Assembly (NCBI GenBank): GCA_030950765.1
Contig: JAUZQX010000026.1
Coordinates: 1-26,814 of the forward strand
From: Ghiorsea sp.
GTDB taxonomy: Bacteria; Pseudomonadota; Zetaproteobacteria; Mariprofundales; Mariprofundaceae
Direction of reading: 5' to 3'
Length of the DNA stretch: 26,814 bases
Under the pieces are notes generated by a model. That model did no database searches. It was not told the DNA's origin and worked only from the letters and a program-made list of their open reading frames with translations. Each line of letters starts with the position of its first letter. Position 1 is the stretch's first letter. Below, one piece after another: positions 17,799 through 25,448 of this stretch. The position numbers were made by a program, and so were the translations under genes.

Positions 17799-17900
17799 GA
17801 GCCACTTACAAAACTCTGGGTGGATGAGTGGCAATCCCTCAAAATGCGCCAGAGTGGGGAAGTCAATCGCCGCTCATGAGTTTTGCAAGCGGCTCTTTAA
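17794..17900. repeat. 97-bp MITE-like element with terminal inverted repeats and TTTAA flanking duplication
   Basis: The left end GAGCCACTTACAAAACTC (17799-17816) and right end GAGTTTTGCAAGCGGCTC (17878-17895) are inverted repeats matching at 16 of 18 positions. Both are directly flanked by TTTAA (17794-17798 and 17896-17900), which looks like a target-site duplication. The two mismatches become G-U pairs in minus-strand RNA, so the ends can form an 18-pair stem there. The interior also holds ACTCTGG (17813-17819) opposite CCAGAGT (17849-17855). It lies at the convergent ends of the kinase and folK genes, so a bidirectional terminator role is possible too. Confidence 0.6.
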
Positions 17901-18359
17901 GTATTTTCTTTTACCACCAAGCAGCATGCCACATGTAGAAAACCATACAATAGCACAGCGTTTTTTATGATTCCGCAATGCCAACAGCGAACTTATAGGT
18001 TGCCACATATAGGGCAAACTTTTTAAAGTTGACACATCCTCAAACCACCCCTGTTCATCTTGCCATAAAATATCTAGATCTAAGGTTCTATCACGCGTTG
18101 AACATTTCGGATGGCTGCGATTCCGTCCACTCATCATTTCCCAGTCACATAGCAAGGTTTTCAAGTCTTTTCGTGACAGGTGGCTTTCAATCATCATTGC
18201 ACCGTTCCAAAAAGCTGTATGCGATGCCATGGCATAAGCATGTGTACGATAAAAACGGCTTACCACTACCGTATCAAACTCATTATACATTTTCTTACAT
18301 ACCCATGGCACATGTTTAGAAGGCCTAATATTACTACCCACAGACACAATATACTTCAT
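17874..18359 (-). CDS. folK: 2-amino-4-hydroxy-6-hydroxymethyldihydropteridine pyrophosphokinase FolK
   Basis: 161 residues, the usual HPPK size. The N-terminus reads KYIVSVGSNI (the family has a LGSN-type start). FYRTHAYAM corresponds to the conserved S-x-Y-T/R region, and the signature is GRNRSHPKCSTRDRTLDLDIL, where the conserved Arg residues and the two Asp of DLDIL bind ATP-Mg and pterin. It transfers pyrophosphate from ATP to hydroxymethyl-dihydropterin in folate synthesis. The start overlaps the upstream membrane-protein gene as ATGA. The last seven codons (KSRLQNS) are read from the 97-bp inverted-repeat element, so the native C-terminus may have been replaced. Divergent from E. coli FolK but the signature is clear. 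Confidence 0.88.
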   Translation of the reverse strand: MKYIVSVGSNIRPSKHVPWVCKKMYNEFDTVVVSRFYRTHAYAMASHTAFWNGAMMIESHLSRKDLKTLLCDWEMMSGRNRSHPKCSTRDRTLDLDILWQDEQGWFEDVSTLKSLPYMWQPISSLLALRNHKKRCAIVWFSTCGMLLGGKRKYLKSRLQNS

Positions 18360-20074
18360 CGCAACAGCTTTCTCACATACGCACCCACAAATACCGTAAC
18401 AAAAATAACACCCATTACACTTTGCGCCAGTACAACCCAGCTTAACGAACTGCCTGCCAACACTTCTGGTTGAATCGAACCAAAAAAGGCTAAAAAGGTC
18501 GCCTGAATGCTTAATTGCAAAGCATTCAATTCCTCAAATTGAAACAGGTGATGGTAAGCTATAAAAAACAATAACATCATCATCACAACCGACACCAGAA
18601 TATTTTGTAAACGCACGCCCCAGCCAAAGATATAATTATAAAAGAACATGCCGACATCATGATGCCAATGCCCAAGTTTTCGCATATGATAAAAGGCTTC
18701 ATCCTCCAGTTTAAGCTGCCCTTCTTGCGATAGTAGATGCTTTAATAGGACATACTCTTGCGTAAGCTCAACATCGCCAGCTTTACCATGCTTCCGCCTT
18801 TCATGTTCGCGTTTAAGCATATAGAACCTTGGGTTCTGCCAAAATAATGATTGTTTTTCGTTGCCATACAGCAAGGTAAAGTCATCCATCACCAAACGGT
18901 TGGCGCACAACCTTGCCATCTGCAAGCCCCCGCCTTCATCAAAATGCACCTGATGCAAACGAATCACCCGTTCAACTGTTGCATCATCAAGGTTAAGCAC
19001 ACCCGCAAGCTGAATATATCGCAATGCAAAATGCCCTTCAATATAAGTATCTTGGAAATCCACTTGGCTTAAACGCCCAAAGCCTTGTTCATCATGTTCA
19101 ATCCACACATTACCAAATACTTTGGTATGCTTGCATGTGATACCCACATCACCAGACACTTGCACCATGTGAATCTCTTGAATCTCCGTATGGTCAATAT
19201 CAATCACTTCACCATGCTTTAGGCCTTGAATATCCAGTGTTCCAGCTAAGATACTGCGATTAATATTCTGGCTTTGATAACATTCTTTACCCACGTACAT
19301 TCGTCTAAAACAAGGGCGGTTATCGTTTGCATTATCTTTACAGATCTGCGTGGTTACACGGTTATCTTGCTGTCGCATCACTTGGATATTGCTTGAAAAC
19401 TCACCACCAACCACCACATCTTCAGCAATACACATCTCATTAAGCCAGACCATATCGCGTGGCCCTTGGATACCAAAATCAAGATACAATGCTTTGGCTT
19501 GAAGCCCGCGAAAACTTGCGCCACCAACCCCTGAGAAGTCGCAGCCCTCCATGTGCACTACACCTGACACACAGACATCTTTTAATGAAAAGGCATCCTT
19601 AAAAGTGCAACCGAGAAACACCAAATCACCCTTTACCTGCCAACCTTTAAATACAGCTTTATCATACCAAACACACTGGTAAAACAGTATATCTTTGGGA
19701 AACAACTGCTCATCAAGCTTCCATCCAAGAGGAATATCGCCAGTGAGAATCAAGCTCTGTTCAGCCCCAAGCTTCAAGCCACCTAACTCTTCAACTGTTT
19801 TAAATACTAAAGCATCACTTTTGCCTAAAACTTGCACAAAATCATCTTCAGTTTCACCCACTGCAGCACATGCACGATGAAACACAGTTCCCTTGTCATG
19901 GCTAGCCTCAAACTGAACCTGATCACCTTCTGCTAAACCTTGCCAGCCATCAGCTTGCGGCTCTATATCACGAAAATGAACAAAGACGACATGCGAACCA
20001 TCGCAAGGTTCATCCGCATAAATCAGCCCACAACCTGCATCAGGCAAGAAACCGATACATGTTCCTTTTAACAC
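18356..20074 (-). CDS. Membrane protein fusing a cold-shock-like domain, a pentapeptide-type beta-solenoid and a two-helix pore-like module
   Basis: 572 residues; I know no named family for the whole. Residues 1-72 resemble a cold-shock domain: TCIGFLPDAGCGLIYA aligns with RNP1, VVFVHFRDI (29-37) is RNP2-like, and LAEGDQVQFEA follows. Residues about 105-400 are repetitive short beta-strands (FKGWQVKGDLVFLGCTF, LKDVCVSGVVHMEGCDF) suggesting a beta-solenoid related to pentapeptide repeats. Residues 435-470 (YVLLKHLLSQEG, DEAFYHMRK) match the linker seen in pentapeptide-repeat ion channels. TM1 (about 490-510), a pore-helix-like segment (518-535) and TM2 (545-567) follow, but the potassium filter GYGD is FFGS. 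The GTG start at 20074 has GAGGTG five bases upstream and overlaps the hydrolase stop by seven bases. Function unknown. Confidence 0.8.
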   Translation of the reverse strand: MLKGTCIGFLPDAGCGLIYADEPCDGSHVVFVHFRDIEPQADGWQGLAEGDQVQFEASHDKGTVFHRACAAVGETEDDFVQVLGKSDALVFKTVEELGGLKLGAEQSLILTGDIPLGWKLDEQLFPKDILFYQCVWYDKAVFKGWQVKGDLVFLGCTFKDAFSLKDVCVSGVVHMEGCDFSGVGGASFRGLQAKALYLDFGIQGPRDMVWLNEMCIAEDVVVGGEFSSNIQVMRQQDNRVTTQICKDNANDNRPCFRRMYVGKECYQSQNINRSILAGTLDIQGLKHGEVIDIDHTEIQEIHMVQVSGDVGITCKHTKVFGNVWIEHDEQGFGRLSQVDFQDTYIEGHFALRYIQLAGVLNLDDATVERVIRLHQVHFDEGGGLQMARLCANRLVMDDFTLLYGNEKQSLFWQNPRFYMLKREHERRKHGKAGDVELTQEYVLLKHLLSQEGQLKLEDEAFYHMRKLGHWHHDVGMFFYNYIFGWGVRLQNILVSVVMMMLLFFIAYHHLFQFEELNALQLSIQATFLAFFGSIQPEVLAGSSLSWVVLAQSVMGVIFVTVFVGAYVRKLLR

Positions 20075-20805
20075 TGAAACACCTCGCCTTGTTTCACCCA
20101 GCCAGCAAAGTCATTCAAAGCATCGCCTCGAGTGGCAATCGCATCATCATAATGCACCAAATAAATTCGCTTCAACAGCTCGGAATAGTAAGCATCGCGC
20201 ATCTCTTGCAGGGTGGCATGGGCAGGGTGAAAGTCACCCGCAGAATAAGCATCATGAAAAATATAAAGGTCATCATCCACCAAGCTTGCAAAATCATCAA
20301 TCACATTGCTATCGGATGTGAAAGTAAACCTATGCGGCAAACGAATACCAAATGAGGGTTTGCCCTTGGTATGCGGTGTAGGAAACAGCTCAAAATCTAA
20401 GCCTTGCCATGAAAAAGCATCATCAACGACACACACATCAAAAAAATCTTCCAGCTTATTCTCACCATCTGAAGAATAACCCATACTACCTTTCAATGTT
20501 TCATCCCAGAGCAGTGGCAATACTGAGCGCGGCACAAAAAGTTTTATCCGATATTCATTGTGGACATAACGATTCTCAAAACCGAATCGCTCCAAACCAA
20601 ACACATGGTCACCATGCACATGCGTAATATAAATCGCATCAATATCCGTGGTGCATAAATCTAAATCATGCAATGCGCGTTTGGCTGTCCAACCACAATC
20701 GACAAGTAGGCGTTGCCCTTGATGTTCAACAAGCAGGTTGGTATTATAATAATTCAAACATTCCGAGTCTCCAGCACCAATAAACTGAAGTTTCACGTCA
20801 CTCAT
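20068..20805 (-). CDS. Metallo-beta-lactamase-fold hydrolase
   Basis: 245 residues. The zinc motif HxHxDH is THVHGDHV (H62, H64, D66, H67). Further likely ligands are H145 in TPHTKGKPSFGIRL, D165 in FTSDS and H218 in YLVHYDD, giving the complete two-metal set of the RNase Z / phosphodiesterase-like branch. No signal peptide, so cytoplasmic. Substrate unknown: this superfamily includes nucleases, phosphodiesterases and thioesterases, and nothing here picks one. It overlaps folB by four bases upstream and the cold-shock/pore gene by seven bases downstream, so its expression is coupled to both. An obvious thought is a missing pterin phosphatase step, but the sequence does not show this. Confidence 0.88.
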   Translation of the reverse strand: MSDVKLQFIGAGDSECLNYYNTNLLVEHQGQRLLVDCGWTAKRALHDLDLCTTDIDAIYITHVHGDHVFGLERFGFENRYVHNEYRIKLFVPRSVLPLLWDETLKGSMGYSSDGENKLEDFFDVCVVDDAFSWQGLDFELFPTPHTKGKPSFGIRLPHRFTFTSDSNVIDDFASLVDDDLYIFHDAYSAGDFHPAHATLQEMRDAYYSELLKRIYLVHYDDAIATRGDALNDFAGWVKQGEVFQC

Positions 20806-21158
20806 GCTTTTATACCACGCTCAATCACAATACTCGCTGCTTCCATGCCTAAATATTTCAAAGGCTTTGATATTTTAAGGCGCAGCCATGGCACTTGAAA
20901 CTCTTTCATCACAATGCTTGCACATGCCTCAATCAATGTCTCAATCAATGCAAATTCAGAACTTTCGATAAACTGGGTTAAGCGTTGTGATACTGCAAAG
21001 TAATCCAATGTGTCCGCTATATCATCGGTTTGACCAGCTTTGGAAATATCCCATGCCATTTCCAAATCTAAGCGTACAGTTTGCCTGATTTCGCGCTCCC
21101 AATCGTAAATGCCAATCACAGTGCGTACTTCCAAACCTTCAATCAATACCAAGTCCAT
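20802..21158 (-). CDS. folB: Dihydroneopterin aldolase FolB
   Basis: 118 residues, the standard size. IEGLEVRTVIGIYDWEREIRQ carries the conserved substrate-side region with E21, LDYFAVSQRLTQFI and the LIETL glutamate (E73) lie in the middle, and LKISKP places the catalytic lysine at K98. FolB cleaves dihydroneopterin to hydroxymethyl-dihydropterin and glycolaldehyde, feeding FolK, encoded three genes downstream. It forms an octamer in the cytoplasm. A strong AGGGGG precedes the ATG; rlmB ends 12 bases upstream, and the stop overlaps the hydrolase start as ATGA. Confidence 0.93.
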   Translation of the reverse strand: MDLVLIEGLEVRTVIGIYDWEREIRQTVRLDLEMAWDISKAGQTDDIADTLDYFAVSQRLTQFIESSEFALIETLIEACASIVMKEFQVPWLRLKISKPLKYLGMEAASIVIERGIKA

Positions 21159-21170
21159 TCTTACCCCCTA

Positions 21171-21905
21171 TTACCCTTTCAAACCTTGCCGTACCACTTC
21201 AAACAGTGCCACACCTGTGGCTACCGATACATTCAACGATTCCACTTTCCCCGGCATAGGTATTTTCACCAACTGATCGCAGCTTTCGCGCACAAGCCTG
21301 CGCATACCTTCGCCTTCTGCACCCATAACCAAGGCATTTTTGCCTGAAAAGTTAATGTCGTGAATCAAGGTCTCGGCTTCGCCTGCTAAACCTGAAATCC
21401 AGAAGCCTGCTTGTTGTAAATCTTTCATGGTGCGCGCCAAATTAGTCACTTTAAGCACAGGAATACGCGACAATGCCCCGCATGCTGATTTCGAGACAAT
21501 CGGCGAATGCAAATCAGCAGCGTTGTCTTTAGGAATAACCACACCAACACAACCTGAAGCTTCTGCGGTACGAATACATGCACCCAAATTATGTGGATCA
21601 GTCACTTGGTCGAGGATTAACACCAAAGCTTCATCTTGTTCCGCCACAGCCTGCAACCAGTCTTTGAAATTCACCGCACCCTTAGCCGCCATTTTCGCCA
21701 CCACACCCTGATGCGGCACACCTTCTGCCATGCGCTCCAGTGCTTCTTTAGGCGCAAAGGATACCCGCACCTTGGCTTTGCGCGCCAAATAAATCAACTC
21801 ATTCAAGCGCGGATGTGTTTTGCCTCTCAGCACCACCAATTCATCGATGCTTTCGCCTGCATCCAAGGCATGTTTCACGGCATGTATGCCTGCAATTTTG
21901 TTCAT
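21171..21905 (-). CDS. rlmB: 23S rRNA (guanosine(2251)-2'-O)-methyltransferase RlmB (SpoU family)
   Basis: 244 residues. The N-terminal substrate-binding domain begins IAGIHAVKHALDAG and includes VPHQGVVAKM. The SPOUT knot has all three motifs: LDQVTDPHNLGACIRTAEASG, NALVMGAEGEGMRRLVRE and IPMPGKVESLNVSVATGVALFE. This set is that of RlmB/TrmH-type 2'-O-methyltransferases; RlmB is favoured over TrmH by the N-terminal domain and length. It modifies G2251 in the peptidyl-transferase P loop. The ATG has AGGGTG upstream. It begins 18 bases after the DUF4105 gene ends and is 12 bases from folB, so it sits inside the operon-like run. Confidence 0.95.
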   Translation of the reverse strand: MNKIAGIHAVKHALDAGESIDELVVLRGKTHPRLNELIYLARKAKVRVSFAPKEALERMAEGVPHQGVVAKMAAKGAVNFKDWLQAVAEQDEALVLILDQVTDPHNLGACIRTAEASGCVGVVIPKDNAADLHSPIVSKSACGALSRIPVLKVTNLARTMKDLQQAGFWISGLAGEAETLIHDINFSGKNALVMGAEGEGMRRLVRESCDQLVKIPMPGKVESLNVSVATGVALFEVVRQGLKG

Positions 21906-21923
21906 GTTTGTATCACCCTTTGT

Positions 21924-23756
21924 TTACCAAAACCATCGTGCTTCCAATGATGCCTTGCGCGTTTCTTGCCGCTGATAAGATAGTGATACCGCTGTTTGTG
22001 ATGCCACAAAATACGATAATTCGCCACCCCAAACCCATTGGTATGTTTGTTTATTATTTATATTTTCTGCGCCAACATACCATAAGCTTTTAACTTGTCC
22101 TAAATCAGAATACATACCCAAGTGTGGGCGCAGCCGCAGATGCGACTGTAGGCTATGCAACGAAACATCTACCATACCGTAAAATGCAAGCGTATCATCG
22201 ACCGACCAAGTCTTGCCCGCACCAAAAGCAACCACACCATCATATTGATTGATTTGTCTATCCAACCCGATGCGCATCTGCCAAGCCCAGCCATGGTTAC
22301 GAATCAACATTTGATTATGGTTGAGTTTACGAATACGAATAAAATCAAGCTTATCTAGAAAAATTGCATTTTTCTTCCCACCTATACCCAGTTCAAGATT
22401 CAGAAGCACCAACGCATCACCATTTAAACTGTTATCACCTGTTGAGCTTTGATGATACCCCGACCAATGCAATCGTGCATATGTGCTTTGTACATCGCTA
22501 TGACCTACGCCCAAGCCCAATAATATCGGTGCAGCCCCTTGTGTTGGCGATGCTAGCTGTTGCATATCTGATTCAACTTTTGGTGATACTGGCAAACGAA
22601 AACGTGCCATAAGAATTTGTTGCTTCAATGCTTTGGCTTTCAGGCTTGGCTTAAGCCCCGACTTAATCAATAAATAGTTGTAGTAGCTCAGTCCTGCATC
22701 AAGCACATGTATTTTTTCGTTTTGCGTTAATGACCGAATAACATGCTCAACAGTTACCTCTGAACCTTCATTCATGAGCTTGGACATAGAATCCAACTCT
22801 TTTTCATTCAGCTTACTAAGTATGGTGTTTAACTTGCGTTGGCTTGAAGGAATAAATGTCACGGACTTAATCAGTTTAGAGCGACCTTGTTCTCGATACA
22901 TATTATCAATGGCCTCAAGCCGGCGAAAGCTCTCAACAGGCACATACCATGCCACATCTTCAACCATAGGTTCTTCAATCACTAAACCCAACAAGTCCGC
23001 CAATTGGTAGGCACAATTTTCATCCAAAAAGTAATAATCAAACTTTTGCCCAATCAACTCCCAAACATGGTAAATGAGTAGTTTTGTTTTGTCTTCGTTC
23101 AAGTTAAGCGTGTAAACCCACATGTCCCGCGATTCCAATTGTGAATACACAAGCTCTTGCGTGTAATAATATTTATCCAAGAATGTTGCTTTGTACCCAC
23201 CTGTAATACCTTTATACACATAACGTAAGGTTGACTCATTTTTAGGCGTAATTGCACCATAATTAATCGCTGTATCCATCAGTATATTTTGTTTGTTTTG
23301 TTGGGATGACTGAATTTTTAGCAGTGCATGACCAAAAGTTGATGCTGGATTACCCAAGTATCCACTCACCAAAATAAGACTCACTTCATCATTATTTGCA
23401 ACCCAGCGTTGAAGCTTTCGACACTGTTGGATGTGCTGTTCAATTTCAGGACGGTTTAACTGCTTGGATAACCAAAAAAAACGTGCTGGATATTTGCATA
23501 TAGTTTGCAGATATTTTTCATCTGATACATTATCCATCATTGCTACTGTGGCACCCAGCTCTGCCACGGCATCTTCATGTCCTTGCTCAACTAAAAAAAA
23601 GTCTTTGCCGTCAACCATGCTTCGATGTGTTTCTTCATCCATATGCAAAAGTTTTTGCCAAGTATGCTGTTTGGCAAGCTCAGTTAAATCTTTGTCGCTT
23701 ATGGCGTAAGCGACATGAGAAAAAAACATGCATAGAATCAAACCATAAAAGCGCAA
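21924..23756 (-). CDS. DUF4105 (Lnb N-terminal-like) exported protein with a C-terminal outer-membrane barrel-like domain
   Basis: 610 residues. A short Sec signal (1-18, ending VAYA) precedes an alpha-rich N-terminal part. The DUF4105 core has SGYLGNPASTFGHALLKI with H143 and YYFLDENCAYQLADLLGL with C248, the conserved His and Cys that suggest a cysteine-hydrolase-like site. The last 190 or so residues are alternating amphipathic strands ending in ARWFW, the aromatic terminus expected of an outer-membrane barrel. Function of the family is not established. The start is a TTG at 23756 with GGGG upstream; the next ATG (23729) would remove half the signal peptide. A rho-independent terminator ends 11 bases before this start, so a promoter must lie in or near it, or readthrough occurs. 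Confidence 0.88.
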   Translation of the reverse strand: MRFYGLILCMFFSHVAYAISDKDLTELAKQHTWQKLLHMDEETHRSMVDGKDFFLVEQGHEDAVAELGATVAMMDNVSDEKYLQTICKYPARFFWLSKQLNRPEIEQHIQQCRKLQRWVANNDEVSLILVSGYLGNPASTFGHALLKIQSSQQNKQNILMDTAINYGAITPKNESTLRYVYKGITGGYKATFLDKYYYTQELVYSQLESRDMWVYTLNLNEDKTKLLIYHVWELIGQKFDYYFLDENCAYQLADLLGLVIEEPMVEDVAWYVPVESFRRLEAIDNMYREQGRSKLIKSVTFIPSSQRKLNTILSKLNEKELDSMSKLMNEGSEVTVEHVIRSLTQNEKIHVLDAGLSYYNYLLIKSGLKPSLKAKALKQQILMARFRLPVSPKVESDMQQLASPTQGAAPILLGLGVGHSDVQSTYARLHWSGYHQSSTGDNSLNGDALVLLNLELGIGGKKNAIFLDKLDFIRIRKLNHNQMLIRNHGWAWQMRIGLDRQINQYDGVVAFGAGKTWSVDDTLAFYGMVDVSLHSLQSHLRLRPHLGMYSDLGQVKSLWYVGAENINNKQTYQWVWGGELSYFVASQTAVSLSYQRQETRKASLEARWFW

Positions 23757-23767
23757 ATCTTACCCCA

Positions 23768-23799
23768 TAAAAAAGAACACACGCCTAATGGGCGTGTGT
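23768..23799 (-). terminator. Rho-independent terminator of the DUF3015 gene
   Basis: A perfect nine-pair stem ACACACGCC / GGCGTGTGT (23777-23785 and 23791-23799) with a five-base loop is followed, on the minus strand, by UCUUUUUU. It lies about 40 bases past the DUF3015 stop. Confidence 0.9.
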
Positions 23800-23838
23800 C
23801 GAATGAATCTAGAAACAATGTTCTAAATCAGTTGGTAC

Positions 23839-24327
23839 TTATGAAGAACATTGTGCAGTGTTTGCTTGAAACACATTAAACATGGCTTCTGATTTCTCAA
23901 ACTGCGTTTTTGATGCGTAACCTGGAGCCACAACTTCAGCAGCGAAGTCTTGACGCACATTAGCAACTGTTGCTTTATCAGCAGTGTCACAGCCCGCAGT
24001 TGCAAGCATGGCATCCAAGTATTCACCTTGACCTTGTGCAATATCTTGCTCAAGTGGTACATATGCATCATTGACCAATGAAGCCATTTTTCCTGACTTT
24101 CCAGAACACCCATCTGTTGCTGCAGAAATCACAGCTGTTGTTCCCAAATCGAACGTTACGTTTGTAATAATCGCAACAATACCTGAGTCATCACCTGCTG
24201 CATTACCAATAATGCCACCCAAACCGCATTGCGTATACGCATGTTTAAAATCAATGGCTGATGCAGACTGAACCGATGCAAAGCAAGCAATCGCTGCAGC
24301 AATCATAATTTTTTTATTCATTTTCAT
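23839..24327 (-). CDS. Small secreted DUF3015-type protein
   Basis: 162 residues from MKMNKKIMIAAAIACFASVQ, with a classical 24-residue Sec signal ending SASA. The mature part has CGLGG, TNVTFDLGTTAVISAATDGCSG and ends TAQCSS. The glycine-rich CGLGG and the TN-T...IS-(A/G)T-GC block match the DUF3015 family of periplasmic or surface proteins of unknown role. Four cysteines in the mature chain could make two disulfides. The ATG at 24327 is preceded by GGGAG at seven bases; the open frame back to 24393 is rejected because it puts 22 residues ahead of the signal peptide. It has its own terminator, so it is probably a monocistronic, well-expressed gene. Confidence 0.85.
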   Translation of the reverse strand: MKMNKKIMIAAAIACFASVQSASAIDFKHAYTQCGLGGIIGNAAGDDSGIVAIITNVTFDLGTTAVISAATDGCSGKSGKMASLVNDAYVPLEQDIAQGQGEYLDAMLATAGCDTADKATVANVRQDFAAEVVAPGYASKTQFEKSEAMFNVFQANTAQCSS

Positions 24328-24389
24328 AGTAAAACTCCCTTTTAGGCTATTTAGCCTCGGATTTAATAACGCAAACGTACGAAAAAATA

Positions 24390-24440
24390 TCAATAGAGTA
24401 CAGTAGTTTCGTGCAGATTCAACACAGTTACAGATGTCAT
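24390..24440 (-). CDS. Candidate 16-codon ORF after the DHH gene (possible leader peptide)
   Basis: The sequence encodes MTSVTVLNLHETTVLY. It is preceded by GAGGTGG at good spacing and starts 10 bases after the DHH phosphoesterase stop, then ends about 60 bases upstream of the DUF3015 ATG. There is no homology argument and it is very short; it may be chance. Its ribosome binding site is better than that of several real genes here, which is the only reason to list it. Confidence 0.2.
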   Translation of the reverse strand: MTSVTVLNLHETTVLY

Positions 24441-24450
24441 ATTACCACCT

Positions 24451-25407
24451 CTATCCGTGGTATTTCTCCTTAAATGCTTGAATAAAGTCATCCAGCATAT
24501 CATGCGGCAAATCATTGATACCCGCCGCAGCCTTGCGCCCACCACCTGTAGGGAAACCCATGCACAACTCATCAGCCCCAGTCTTATTGCTCATCGGCGC
24601 GCGTACACTGACTCTATAATTGCCATTTTCCATCACTGTTATCAGCGCATGTGCCCTATCTTCATAAGTTCTTGCCAGCGCATTGCCATACACCCCCGAA
24701 ACACGGCGGCTCCAAGCTTCATCAGGCATCATAAATGCCGCATATTTATCATCCAATATAATAGCTTCAGACACTTCCGCCTTTTGCATATCATCGGCAT
24801 ACCCTTGGCTAAGCACTTGATATGCCTTGGATTGGGCAATAAAATCAAATGGGTTTTCAAAAGGTTTCATCTCTGCATACAACACTTCAGGATTAAAATA
24901 CAAATCATCCAATGTTACGCCATAACCATTATAATTAAGCAGCGTGCCCAAATGCTCAAGCTGGCTTAACTGCTCATCACTCAAGCCCAAAGGCTCTGCC
25001 GCATTGCGCGCTGAATCAAACAAGTTATCACCAAACGCCGCCGCCACTGCCCATGGCAAATACGCACTTTTAAGATACCCATTCACCAACAAACTGGTGC
25101 AAATATTAGCATCAGTATTGATGTGCGTTTCCAAGTTTGGATGCTCTGGAATATCACCTGCAAAATGGTGGTCGAAATAACGCACTTTCGCCCCTGCATT
25201 CAAAGCCTTGAGCAAACCTTCCCTATTTTTATCCAGCGAAACATCCAGCACAATGATTTCATCACCCGCTTGGGCATCCACCCGTTTTAAGAGGTTAATA
25301 TCCCGCTTCACCCCCGTCACCAACTCCGATGATACAGGCACAGCCAAGCGCAACTGGTGCAATGCACATAATCCATCGGCATCACCATTAGATACATCAT
25401 AAATCAT
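24451..25407 (-). CDS. DHH/DHHA1-family phosphoesterase
   Basis: 318 residues. The DHH domain has SNGDADG (D9, D11), VLDVSLD (D55), the name-giving FDHH (D79-H81) and AFGDN (D127). The C-terminal DHHA1 domain ends with MGFPTGGGRKAAAGI (284-297), the substrate-binding glycine-rich motif. These proteins are Mn-dependent phosphodiesterases such as oligoribonucleases, cyclic-dinucleotide hydrolases and RecJ-like nucleases. The length is that of the small NrnA-like group, but the divergent middle (residues 140-240) means the substrate cannot be assigned. Cytoplasmic. GGAAG lies nine bases before the ATG. It appears to stand alone, with a repeat element upstream. Confidence 0.88.
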   Translation of the reverse strand: MIYDVSNGDADGLCALHQLRLAVPVSSELVTGVKRDINLLKRVDAQAGDEIIVLDVSLDKNREGLLKALNAGAKVRYFDHHFAGDIPEHPNLETHINTDANICTSLLVNGYLKSAYLPWAVAAAFGDNLFDSARNAAEPLGLSDEQLSQLEHLGTLLNYNGYGVTLDDLYFNPEVLYAEMKPFENPFDFIAQSKAYQVLSQGYADDMQKAEVSEAIILDDKYAAFMMPDEAWSRRVSGVYGNALARTYEDRAHALITVMENGNYRVSVRAPMSNKTGADELCMGFPTGGGRKAAAGINDLPHDMLDDFIQAFKEKYHG

Positions 25408-25448
25408 ATCGTTTTACTTCCTTTTTTCTTCAATCTCTCAAACTAAGT

